Part shown: positions 18,091-29,146 of the stretch, piece by piece
Numbering within the stretch: position 1 is the first letter of the stretch
Layout: every line of letters starts with the position of its first letter
From: Gavia stellata
Taxonomy: Eukaryota; Chordata; Aves; Gaviiformes; Gaviidae
Direction: 5' to 3'
DNA: 64,000 bases
NCBI RefSeq assembly: GCF_030936135.1
Contig: NC_082613.1
Location: forward strand, 5,642,001-5,706,000
Notes under the pieces: generated by a model
Databases searched by the model: none
What the model was told of the DNA's origin: nothing
What the model saw: only the letters and a program-made list of their open reading frames with translations
Program-made: the position numbers and the translations under genes

Positions 18091-18620
18091 CCAACAGGAG
18101 CGCTGAGCTCCCGCATGGGAGCAGAAAGGACCGCGCCGCGGGCGGGGCTCCTCAGGCGAAAAGGCCGGGAGTCGCGTGCCTTATTCAGCCCTCTGATTGG
18201 TCGCTGCCAGAGGAGAGCGCGTGTGACTGGAGGGGCGACTGGGTAGTGGCCATTGGTCAGCCTCCCTGAGGTAACTCAGATTCCGATTGGTGGAGGGTTC
18301 ATTCCTGCTTGCTGACTGGCTAGGACGCAGCGCTGTGCTCTTTCCCGTTCCGGTGGCGGTGACCTTGCCTGGGAGCGGAGCCGCCTGTTCCCCGCTGTGT
18401 CTCTCGGAGCCGCAGCCCGCAGCCATGGTGGCGTACTGGCGGCAGGCCGGGCTCAGGTACCCGCCTGCCGGCGACAAGGCTCCTCTGGCGACTTCCTTGC
18501 CATAGCTGTAACGGCCAGAGGCGAGGGCCTCGCAGGGAGGGCTGGGGGGGGGTGTCACAGTGGTGCCTCTGGAGGGGGTGGAGAAGCTCTTGGGACGCGT
18601 TTGATTCTCACCTTCGTTTT
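18090..18620 (+). promoter_or_regulatory. ATP5F1E: ATP5F1E CpG promoter with three inverted CCAAT boxes
   Basis: A CpG-rich block around the first exon has three ATTGG (inverted CCAAT, NF-Y type) boxes at 18196-18200, 18252-18256 and 18286-18290. An ETS-like TTCCGG lies just before the start region (about 18349-18354). No TATA box is seen. This layout is typical of housekeeping promoters; NF-Y binding is inferred from motif alone. Confidence 0.7.
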
Positions 18621-18771
18621 CTCCCCCCTTTTCTTTCCTGTCTTTAGTTACATCCGGTATTCCCAGATCTGTGCCCAGGTTGTCAGAGCAGCAATGAAGC
18701 CTCAGTACAAAGCAGAGGCAGAGAGGGCGGCAATGGCCACTGTGAAAACTGTGAAACCCAAGAAGGAATGA
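18425..18771 (+). CDS. ATP5F1E: ATP synthase F1 subunit epsilon, two coding exons
   Basis: Smallest subunit of the mitochondrial F1 ATP synthase central stalk, where it binds the gamma and delta subunits at the foot of the rotor. Coding exons are 18425-18456 and 18648-18771. Together they encode 51 aa, the same length as the human subunit as I recall it: [20 protein letters not shown], then a lysine-rich tail ending KPKKE. The codon for Ser11 is split by the intron (AG/T). As in other vertebrates there is no cleavable presequence. The start ATG is in a GCAGCCATGG context. A splice donor follows three bases after the stop (18775), so a further 3'UTR exon is expected. The next gene, TUBB1, is convergent. 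Confidence 0.97.
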
Positions 18772-19416
18772 AATGTAAGTAAATTGAATGGGCTGGGGTT
18801 GCCTTATTGTAGGTTTTTATATGAGGAGTGTTGGTTTCCCAGTGTGAGTCGGGTTAATGACAGTCTGGAACTTCTTGGCTCATTTCGTGCTGTATGTGGA
18901 AAATTGGCTCTGATCTTCATGCCTGAAACGGGAACAGAGTGCTGACTGGTTTAGTGCAACTGCATACAGGTGTCTCTGCATCCTGATTACGTGTGGGATA
19001 GGAAAGTGCATAATCTTATTACCTCAGTAAAATGAGATGTTCTCTTTATCAAGCCATGCTTTAAACGATTTGGGGTTTGGTCAAAGTTGTTCGGGACCTA
19101 ATGCAAAACAGCTGAGTTTCTGTAGTGGTGTTTATATGTTTCCTGTCTCTTACTTTACTAAGCCGAGAGACAGCCTCTCTGAACTACTGTTGCCCCTAAT
19201 CAGCAAACTTATTTCTGTAAGGGTTGTCTGCTGTCTGTGAAAGATAGGTGCTACTTGTACCTTTATACATCATGAGCAGCTGAAACCTTTTCTGTTCCAA
19301 GTAGAACAGCTTCTATTCCTGATTTGAGATTAAATATTATTACCTTTTGTTTGAAGCATACCTTGTACATATTCTTGAATTGAATAACTTGTATTTAAAT
19401 TTTAAATCTTTCTTAG

Positions 19417-19560
19417 GAACTGATCTGTGGGGAATACTCTTAACAGCAAACTGCAAAACTGTAGGCAAGCTCAAGATTCTGCAATATAATGTCATCACAC
19501 TAACTGTAAAACTTGCCTCTGTATGTAAATCAGCATGCTAATAAATGTGATTTCTGTTAA
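19417..19560 (+). other. ATP5F1E: ATP5F1E 3'UTR exon with poly(A) signal
   Basis: The donor at 18775 pairs with a good acceptor ending TTTCTTAG at 19416. The exon after it is non-coding and contains AATAAA at 19540-19545. Human ATP5F1E also has a terminal exon that is only 3'UTR. The exact cleavage point is not visible; it is placed 10-20 bases after the hexamer. Confidence 0.75.
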
Positions 19561-21587
19561 ACAAATGAATGCTTGGAAAGTGTTGTTCCTCTTGAAACAA
19601 AGTACCCCAATTTGCAGAGATATTTATCTTTTGCTTGTGTTACAATAGAAGACTTTTTGTCACACTCTACCATTCAGTAGCAACGTATGTTCATTTTTAA
19701 GGCAAATCTCTCGTTGGATTTCATGCTACTATTTCAGGTACATCAGTAAGTGAGGATTTAATTGTTGTTTAAAACTTCTGCCTGCTTCATTTCAATGATT
19801 AATGATTACTTTGGAAAAAGTTTACTTCACTAAAGCCTATGTCAACAGAGAATATAGGCATATAATTTTGATTGTTAAAAATACTTCTGTCAGTTCTCTC
19901 TGCTGAAAGTGGTACACTGTTGGCTTTAAAATTCTCTGTCACCATGGTATTCATCTTCCATTTGTGCTTAGAACAAAACTGACTCAGTGAAAATCAGATT
20001 GATGAGGCTTAGCATTAAGACTAAACTGGAAGCAGGATGTTTTGCTGTGGATGTGCTGCATGGGATCTAATCTTCAAAGCTGTCTGGAACACTGAGCAGT
20101 GAACCGTGAGCTGCAGACCTGGTGTCCTGTACAAGGTGGGGAGGGAGGCACAGAAGTCCCTGGACTGTACTCTGATCACTCAACTGTTGGTTGTCCTTCT
20201 TGTTATCACTTTGTCACTTTACTGGGAGGGACGTGTTCACTGGGAAACAGTGGGAATAGAGTGCGACACTCCATCTGCTCTTGGCTGGGGCAGGGGGTAA
20301 GTCATACTTTCAGCTGCTGGTTTGGGGGAAGTGTTTGCATGTTCCTGCTGCTGTGTGTCTTCACAGCAAGTCTAACAGTGTCCCACTGCACCGGAAGAAT
20401 ACAGCATGCTTACAGCAATTGCTTCAGGTTTGTGTTCAGCTAGACACTTCTGGTGTTGACTCAAACATGAGGCATTACTTTTAGCAGACAGAGTTTGTTA
20501 TACTGTGAAGAGTATAATAAAACAAGCTCAATTTTTTCATGTAATTTAAAGTCAGTCCTTACAAGAATGAAGTCTGATTTTTTTTGTCTTATCAAATGTT
20601 TCAGGTATTAAAGTATGGTATAGAATGTTATTTTTATTTTTAAGAATATTATAAATACTGCCTGAAGTAGGTGGCTGTGAATGGCAAGAAGGTTTTTTCC
20701 TGAAGTCAAGACACATTTTTGATTTTAGTGACTGCCATTGAACTTGTATCTAACTAGCTGCAAACCATTCCATCCATTTTGATGTATTGAATGATAGGAA
20801 GAAAATTTACAATAGCTAGTACATGGCAGGGGGAGGGAACTGACCACACCAAAACTTTTACACAGTGTTCACGACTTGTATGCTAATATAACTTGTTCTA
20901 TAGTTTGAAAGAGAAACCACACAATGATAATGAATACAAGCTCTGCAATAATATAAGCCAGCAATGTGATAGAACTATTAAAGTACTTTAAAAAAAAAAA
21001 AAATGTGCATTTTCAGTCTTTTGCCCCATGTTGTTTCCCTTCCCCTTCAACTTAAGGAACTGAACTTGGCTGCAGATCTAGATCGGTCTGTGGAGTGTGT
21101 AATAAAATAGTTACTGCCTTTATAGGCCTCACAGCTGTGCATACGTTCCTAAAACAGTAACAAGTTCACAAACAAAACAAGAACTGTGTTTACCTCAGAA
21201 TAAATAAATTTGATGAGTTGATAGCATATTTTGCTGTTGCTTATGATCCTGATATATATATACACACACAGAGCCTGTATATTACATTCAGTGTCTGGTG
21301 ATAATAAAGAGCAATTACATTTACAAGAAAGGCTGTTAGACAACTTGTCTTCGTGGTGGCTCTTTTTTTGGGAGAGATTCAGTGTCAACAGTTGTTTAGG
21401 TGAGTAAAGCATAGCTGCCATTAATTTCAAAAGCATTGCATTGTAATATTGGATATATTTTGGCCAGATGCAGAGAAAAAATTCTCAAGAAAGGTGTTCT
21501 TTTCAGTATGCAGATGATGGCTGCTGCTTTTTCTTTAGTGAGTGTCAACAGGCTTATTCGGAGAGTGTTTTGATATTACCATTGGCT
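19561..21587. other. Convergent gap between ATP5F1E and TUBB1 ends
   Basis: No gene is seen. The right part is probably the TUBB1 3'UTR. TTTATT at 20633-20638, which is AATAAA on the - strand, is a possible TUBB1 poly(A) signal but lies 950 bases from the stop. There is an A14 run at 20990-21003 and a short TA/CA microsatellite near 21252-21270. Confidence 0.45.
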
Positions 21588-24500
21588 TTATGGTGCTTCC
21601 TTTTCTGGACTGGCTTCCACTTCTACCTCTTCATATTCCTCAACATCTGCAGTGGCATCCTGGTACTGTTGGTACTCAGACACAAGGTCATTGGTGTTAC
21701 CTTCTGCTTCAGAAAACTCCATCTCATCCATACCTTCACCAGTATACCAATGGAGAAATGCTTTTCTTCTGAACATAGCTGAGAACTGTTCAGAAACCCT
21801 GATGAAGAGCTCCTGAATGGCGGTGTTATTGCCAATAAAGGTAGCTGCCATCTTCAGTCCTCGTGGTGGTATGTCACACACAGCCACTTTGACATTATTA
21901 GGGATCCACTCCACAAAGTAGGAACTATTCTTGGTCTGGACAGCCAGCAACTGCTCATCTACTTCTCTGGTAGACATTCGGCCTCTGAAGATGCATGCCA
22001 CGGTCAAGTAGCGTCCACGACGAGGGTCACAGGCTGCCATCATGTTGCGTGCATCAAACATTTGTTGAGTAAGCTCTGGCACCGAGAGGGCTCTGTACTG
22101 TTGGCTACCTCGAGCTGTCAGTGGAGCAAAGCCTGGCATAAAGAAATGCAGGCGAGGAAAGGGCACCATGTTAACAGCCAGCTTCCTCAGATCTGCGTTC
22201 AGTTGACCAGGAAAACGGAGTGAGGTTGTGACACCACTCATCGTTAGGGACACTAAGTGGTTGAGGTCACCATAGGTGGGATTGGTGAGCTTTAAAGTTC
22301 TAAAACATATATCGTATAGAGCTTCATTGTCAATGCAAAAGGTTTCATCTGTATTCTCTATTAGTTGATGGATGGAGAGGATGGCATTATACGGCTCTAC
22401 GACTGTGTCAGATACTTTGGGTGAAGGCACAACACTGAAAGTATTCATGATCCTGTCGGGATATTCTTCTCTGATTTTGTTGATGAGAAGCGTGCCCATA
22501 CCTGAGCCTGTACCACCACCAAGCGAATGGATGAGCTGGAATCCCTGAAGGCAGTCACAGCTCTCACACTCGTTCCTGACCACATCCATGACGTTTTCAA
22601 TCAGTTCAGCACCTTCTGTGTAATGGCCCTTAGCCCAGTTGTTTCCAGCACCTGAATTACCTATAAACAGAATTACAGAAAGAACAGCCACAAAGTTAAC
22701 AAGAGAATTTTTAAAGGCTGCAGAGTTAAAAGGCTGGTTTGGGACAGCTGACTGTAGTTAGTTTGCTGACAGCATGCTATACATACCATGAATAAAATTG
22801 TCAGGTCGAAAGAGTGGGCCTATTTTGCTAGACCGTACGCTGTCCATTGTACCAGGTTCCAGATCCACCAAGATAGAACGGGGCACGTATTTATGGGCTA
22901 GAACAGAAGAAAATTAATGCCAACAGTTACTGTTAGAAGTCAAAGAGACAGGTTTATAATCTACTCTGAAAAATCCAACCCACCTACAGTGATTTGGGGA
23001 TATATTTTTTTTTTTAATTACTTATTTTAATCTTCATGTTGGCTCTGCAAATTGCTCTGCCAACACCCTAGCAGTACTGAGCACTTACAGTAAGCCTCAT
23101 TGAAGTACACATTAATTCGCTCAAGCTGCAGTGATGCATCCCCATGGTAGTTTCCAGCGATGTCAATTCCATGTTCATCACTTATCACCTCCCAGAACTG
23201 AAAAAGGAAAGAGGTTCAATACATTCACAAAGATTTATTTTTTTTTCAGCACAATGTGTTCAGCATCAGCTCTGCTGCGCTTATGCCTGACTGCACATAA
23301 AGTGGGAACTGTGCCTGAAGTGGGGGATGTTTTGCCATTTACATATTAGACCAGAGCAGGGGTCCCTCTCTCCTCTTCCCTAAATAAGTTCAAGGGAAAA
23401 GTTTAGTAACCGTTTATGCTGCTTAGCTATCACCCGTGCACTAATAGGTGGAGGCCCTCGATTTGTTCCCTTTATAGTAAAGGAAAATTGATACTAGTTT
23501 AAATAACACAGGTACTAGTTGGTATGAGCTTAACAAAAAAGTTGGGGGGGGGAGGGGATTGTGGAGGGTTGATTTCAGGCCTGTCATGCAGAAGTGGGAC
23601 TGTGGCATAGCAAAGCTGGCGCAGGCAAATTTGTATGCGAGCAATGCTTTCCACAAACAGATGTTAGTCCTAAATGTCCTATCTTGACATTCATATGGAT
23701 GTCTTGTACTGGGGCTCTTATCTAGGCAGCAGCCACAGCAGTGTTCTTGTAGACACACCCACCCACTATAATGACCAGGCTATTTTAATTTTAAAGGTCT
23801 TCTGGTTTACCATCCAGTCTCATTTTGAGTGTAGACATACACCATTGCCAGCATGTGCACGGTGGTTTAGTGTGTGTGTGCGCTTTTCTACAGGTCTTAT
23901 TAGACATAAGCAGTTTCCAGATCAAAGCCAACAGAAAAAACATAAACACTTAAACTATCATCACACTGGCTGCATTCAAACTATCTGGGTCTAACATGAC
24001 ATTCCCTGGCCATCCACAGCTTTGTGTTCCAATAAAAGGAATCAAGGTGAGATTTGTGGGCACAAGAAATGGAGGAAGAACACAATGGAACAATCCTTCA
24101 GCTATAATGTGTCTTCAAAGACCTCCCAGTCCAACATTAACCCAGATACTTTTTTTTGACAACTTCCTATTAATCAATTAAAAAAACCCCAAAACCATGG
24201 ACATCACACAGCAAAAAGCAATGTGTTTTTGTTTGTTTTTTTTTCTCCTAGCACACAAAGTCAGCAATGAGTGATGTCGCTCTAAGTAACAGCATGCCAG
24301 TGTTTGAACGACACAAAAGTACTCCAAATGACATGACTACCTCTCGCAGGAGGCCAGTTAGGCAGGAATCCTTAACTGCATTTTGTGCCACTCAGGAAAA
24401 CCTAATTGGTCACTGACAGCACAGGTCACGCTGTTGACTAATACAGTCCCATATTAATGATTATCATGTGGCAGAGGTACTGCTGTATGGCTGGACTAAA

Positions 24501-24935
24501 GCACTGGCATTACAACTTTGCAGCCCTGGAGTTACTGGCTCCTTCACTTGTCCCAGTATTTTGCAGGCTAGATTAGTGCCCCTGGGAATGTAAGTTCCAG
24601 CAGGAATGCTCTGCAGCACTTATAATCACTGTGCCATAGTTCTTGCAGATGTTTCATTCTTTGACAGTCTTAACATTAACCTTTGCATGAGGAGCAAGCC
24701 CATCTTAGGTCTTTCATATCAAAATACTCATATTCACTGCTAACGTGCCATGCATCCTACCACTGAGTTAACAAAGCAATTGTTCGCCCCCCCCAAAGTC
24801 CCCATCCATTAACGATGTTTGACCTGCTACCACTGATAGCACTTACTACTAATGACCAATATTGAAAAGACACCTTACCTTAGCTCCAATTTGATTCCCA
24901 CACTGGCCGATCTGAAGATGCACGATTTCACGCAT
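21588..24935 (-). CDS. TUBB1: Beta-1 tubulin, platelet/thrombocyte type, four exons
   Basis: Beta-tubulin that pairs with alpha-tubulin in microtubules. By position next to CTSZ and ATP5F1E it is TUBB1, the isotype of megakaryocytes and thrombocytes that builds the marginal band. Exons in coding order: 24879-24935, 23089-23197, 22787-22897 and 21588-22660 (57, 109, 111 and 1073 nt), the standard beta-tubulin exon plan. They give 449 aa. Visible motifs are the MREI start used in tubulin autoregulation, IGQCGNQIG, the GTP-binding loop GGGTGSG and the C-terminal acidic tail [17 protein letters not shown]. The tail diverges from ubiquitous isotypes, as expected of this class. Residues near the exon 3/4 join read [12 protein letters not shown], where most isotypes have FVFGQSGAGNNW. 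No break was found. It is divergent from CTSZ. Confidence 0.96.
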
Positions 24936-25060
24936 TTTTGTGTAGCTTAGACCTGTTGATGGCTACAACCCGCCACAGGTTTTCTAGTTGCAGTCCCCAG
25001 GACAAGCCCTCTTTCTGCTGCTGTATCAGCTACACCCAGTGCAGTCCACCCCAAGGGGCC

Positions 25061-25070
25061 TTTTTATACC
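25061..25070 (-). promoter_or_regulatory. TUBB1: TATA-like box upstream of TUBB1
   Basis: On the - strand GGTATAAAAA lies about 125 bases before the ATG, which would place transcription start near 25030 with a 5'UTR of about 95 bases and no CpG island. A TATA-driven promoter fits a tissue-restricted gene. Start-site position is inferred. Confidence 0.5.
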
Positions 25071-25079
25071 AGTGGGACT

Positions 25080-28000
25080 GTCACGTAGCCAGCAAGGGGA
25101 GTAGCCAGCAACTCAGGCTGCTCATCAAAGCATTTCACAAGGAGGCAAAGTGCCTATTGCCTGCCTGTGCACAGGGTACAAGAGCACCGGTACATTACTG
25201 AGTGGCTTGGAAGAGAAAATTGTCACACGCACCCCCTTACAATTAATTCCAGTTCTCTGTGCAGCAAACAGTGTGATTCACACATATCTGTGCACATTGT
25301 GTTTGTGTTTCATTATTTTATACACAACATATGTACAAAAATACATGCATATAGAGATTATAGCCAAAAATGAGCAATCTTAATTTATTAAGCACATGTG
25401 TTTCTGCCATGTAATTTAAATTGTAATATCTTATGAGTCATACAGGACAACATCATAATCAAAACAATAACACCTTTTGAGCAGTAGCCTCCTATAATCA
25501 CAACATTCAGCGCACTGCCAGGCAAACCTGCAGTTCACTAATAAGCATCATTCTCACTGTCTAACTGCATGAAGGAGGGGGACAGGATCAGTAACAAAAA
25601 AATACTTGGTAAAACATAAATATAACACTGCACTCTCAGTGACGTAAGTTCCTCAAACATTTAATAAGAATCCATCGATCTCAGCCAATCTAAAATCTGC
25701 ATCAACTTGTGACTAACTTGCACATATGCTCTCTCTCTCTTTCTCTCTTCCTCTCTCTTCTTTTCCTGCCATTAAGAAATACAGTATTTCTTATATTTCT
25801 TATTTTCTTATAGCTGAGATGCAGTATTTCAGAACTTGCCAGGAAAACGATAGAGGTGAAAACCCGGTTCCACTGGAGTTAACTATCATGTCCACTGTGT
25901 GAAATGTTTCACCACTACATTAAAGGAAACGATGCAAGGCTGAGCAAAACATGACACAGTCATGGTGCCAGCTGATAAACAGGACTAATATCACTGAGCA
26001 ACAGAAACCCAGAATGGACTGTCTTCTGGAAGCTTATAGTAGTTTTTTATTACATGTCAGGCGACTGTCAGAGCTTTGCAAGTGTTCCTTTTAAGGACAG
26101 GAAAAGGAACTGTAATTAGGAAAGCACCTTAAATTATTTTGTATAAAAAGATGACAGTGGAAGGACTTGACTCATTGAAAGTAACTACTTTACCACTTTA
26201 TGGGGTGCTAGAGATAAGGAATCTCTGACCTTCCATACTGTTCCAAAAGAAAAATCAGCTTATTCCAGCCTTCCCCACCACAGATGACTTCCACTTCTTC
26301 CACCAGCCAATGGAGGAACAGTCATCTGCTCCTGAGACGAAGTTTAGCACCAGAGGTGCATTGCAAAGAAGTAGCTAGCAAACATTCTGCCACCCTCTGC
26401 CAAGCTATGGGCCGTCCTCAGTAGGGAGCAATAAAAGCAAGACTTTTTAAATTCAGGTAGATTAATTTTGTTTCCTTAAAACACGATAGTTTTATCATTT
26501 TTCAAAAAAATAAGTATTCCCTAAACAGTTTAGTTTATTTAGCAAGACAACATAACAGTTACATTCCATTGCCGCATTGTATTTTCTACAATGGCAGTAG
26601 ATATCTTCTACAATTTCCTAAGGCAAAACTCTGGAAAGGTTATTTGGACATTTACTTCAAAAGCAAATTTCATTTTATTCATGCACATTTCATATTCGTT
26701 TTCTGCAACTATGCTTAGCTGACAGTAATAGTGCAATTCTGAGTTGTACATTCAATTGCTGCATTCTGAATGGGAGCGGCATTGACGCAATGTTTCAGAG
26801 AGCTGCTGGCAGCAAATAAATACTACCTTAAATACTCAATACATTAATCTACAATAGCCACAACTTATGAAGAGGCTGAAGACATTAATTCTATGCCCAA
26901 AAGGTCTAGCAAAATTATTTCAGCAATAAATATACTCATTGAGAGCATCTCACAAGCATAGAGGGAAAAAAGGGGGAAGTGAAAGAGATATGCAATCACT
27001 TCACATTGTTTTTTTTCTCGCTAAAAATAGCTCCCTGGAATCATGTGCCTCCTCTGAAGCACTTCCTTATAGACTCTTTAAAAATTATGGCATATGACAC
27101 AAAGTATCTGAGGTGCTTTGTGAAGCGGAGGTGGTTTTGTGCCTCTTTTCCTGCTCCTCCCCAAACTGCATTTCTGTGAACCCCCAAGTCTGTCTTTACA
27201 GCAGACTTGGTAGGTGAAAAGCCTGTTTCTCTGTAGATTTTGTTTGCAGGCCTGTCATGCCTCAGCTCTGAGAAACCTCAAGCCTGTTAACTGCCCGAAT
27301 GTGCTTCCCAGGCACAGCCTTCGAACATGTGCTATTGCAGATTAGCGGTGTGAGCGTCACCAGAGTCAGAGGAAGGGATGGCTGCGAGGGACTTTTGGCA
27401 CTGCGGAGATTAGGAGCAGCCTGGCACCGGGCACAGCTATTACCAGCCTGTCCCGCAGTGTCTGTTATCAGGCTGCCCACTGCTTCCATTGCCTTCGGAG
27501 TTGGCTCTAGATACCAAAGTCCTGGCAATGGGTGTACGCTAAGACCACAAACAAGCCAGGGTTTTTTTGGTTGCTGGGGTTTTTTTGTTTCTGTTTTTCT
27601 TGGTGGTTGTTTTTTTTTTTTTTAATGCCACCACAGTACACACCAGCAACAAATACGCATGTGCAAGGAAGCATTCTGGGATACTTTTTCTTTTTTTAAT
27701 ATGGTTTGCTTGGGAGAGGCTAGCTTTTCACGGTAGCAGAGAAGATTGTTGAGAAGAAAGCCTGTTCCATTTGAGATAACCCTGGCTACAGGCCACCAGA
27801 TCATTTTAGAGAGATCTGTGAACAGCTACCAGACGAGCTGATGCTAGTCTCAACTAATCTGGGCTAGCTACACCATCCTTAGAAAGGCTACCAAAAAAAC
27901 ATTGCATTCAACAGGCAACAAAGGCTACCTACTTCACATTTTCATTTCAGTTAGTTAGTAAGAAAAACTGATTAAAGACTGCCTGCCTCAGGCAGGTGGT

Positions 28001-28700
28001 CTAAAGGAAACAAGGCAGGACTGCCCACTGTAAGTTATCATCGGTGTTGTGAGCCTGTATGTTTAAACAAGTAGGTTTTGGTAGAATCGGAGTGGACAAC
28101 CGAGCGGTTCGTTACCTTCACCACGCTGCAGATCTATGGCCTGGCAAAAGCTGGGGCTTGCGGCATGCGAATTCGTCTGCTGGGTAGTGCCCTTACGCGG
28201 GCCCTGCTGCCACAACCGCAGTTACTGTTGAGTTTGGATCATTTGATGAATTGCCAAAAAGGTCGACTGCACAGCAGTCAGGCTCACTTCTTGCTCTGCT
28301 GTTCCTTTTGCTGCATTGGTTCTCAGTGCCTCAGTTTCTCTATTATTCATGAGGTGGAGCTAATAAACCTCATGCCTTTTTATAAACAGCGCCAAGAGCA
28401 CTTTTGCTCTAGAAAAGCTGCGAGGGAAGAACTGGCTCTGGTTTACTAAACCCATTTATCAAACATGAAAGCTCTAGCCAACATATGGAAAAGAGACTGG
28501 TAGTCCACTCACACAGATTATTAAACCTTCTGCAGGAAAAATTAGAAAACTAGTTTTTACTATTGACTGAATCTTGTAGCAGATTAAATAAAGAAACTTC
28601 AAATGTCCTGAACCCTAAAGAATAGCCTAAAAAAATGGACACAGGCCTGTATTCCTTTGTAAACTGTAGTATAAAAGGGCTTGAGAAATTCAAAACTTGA
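25080..28700. other. Intergenic between divergent TUBB1 and CTSZ
   Basis: No gene is seen. It contains a CT-rich simple stretch near 25729-25765, T-rich runs near 27560-27625, and a slightly GC-richer block at about 27270-27540 that could be regulatory. A probable MIR-like remnant lies near 28320-28420 and is listed separately. Open frames here are short or overlap repeat sequence. Confidence 0.5.
28320..28420 (+). repeat. Possible MIR/CORE-SINE remnant
   Basis: The stretch GTGCCTCAGTTTCTCTATTA followed by GGAGCTAATAA, and then a segment with CAGCGCC and GAGCACTTTTGC, resembles the middle and 3' part of amniote MIR elements (GTGCCTCAGTTTCCCCATCT, then AAAGCGCTTTGAGA). It is highly diverged and judged by eye. 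Confidence 0.4.
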
Positions 28701-29146
28701 GAGCAGCAAAAAAACCCCAACCACACAAAACTCCCGGCCTGCCTGCTTGAGAGCCGGGAGCGCCAACACAGCGACCTGCGGTCCCTCACTCGCTGTTCCT
28801 TACCCCACAGACATTGCTTAGACGCCACCGGGAGGGACTTAGCGACGTGCACGCTGTGCTTGGCATCAGCCCCGCTCCCCTCAGACACGCGCTGACAAGC
28901 CCGAAATAAGGAACTCGGGGGAGGCTCCGCGCCCCCCGCCCGCCGCAGGCGAGCGCGCAGCGCCCGGCCCGCCCGCAGGTGCCCCGCCCGCCCGCAGGTG
29001 CCCCGCCGTGCCGCCCCCAGCGCCCCGGCCGCTCCGCCCGCCGGCACCGCCCACGGCCCGCGGCCGCCCGCCCCCCGGGGCCTCCCCGCCGCCTTTAAAT
29101 GCCGGCGCCGGGGCTGTGGTGTGGAGGAAGGTGCCACCGCCCCAGC

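Noticed and set aside
20990-21003. A14 run as the tail of a processed retrocopy
   Set aside because: No coding-like sequence precedes it and no target duplication is visible; likely a simple A run.
28078-28449. 123-codon + strand open frame upstream of CTSZ
   Set aside because: Its second half overlaps a probable MIR remnant and the translation has no domain.
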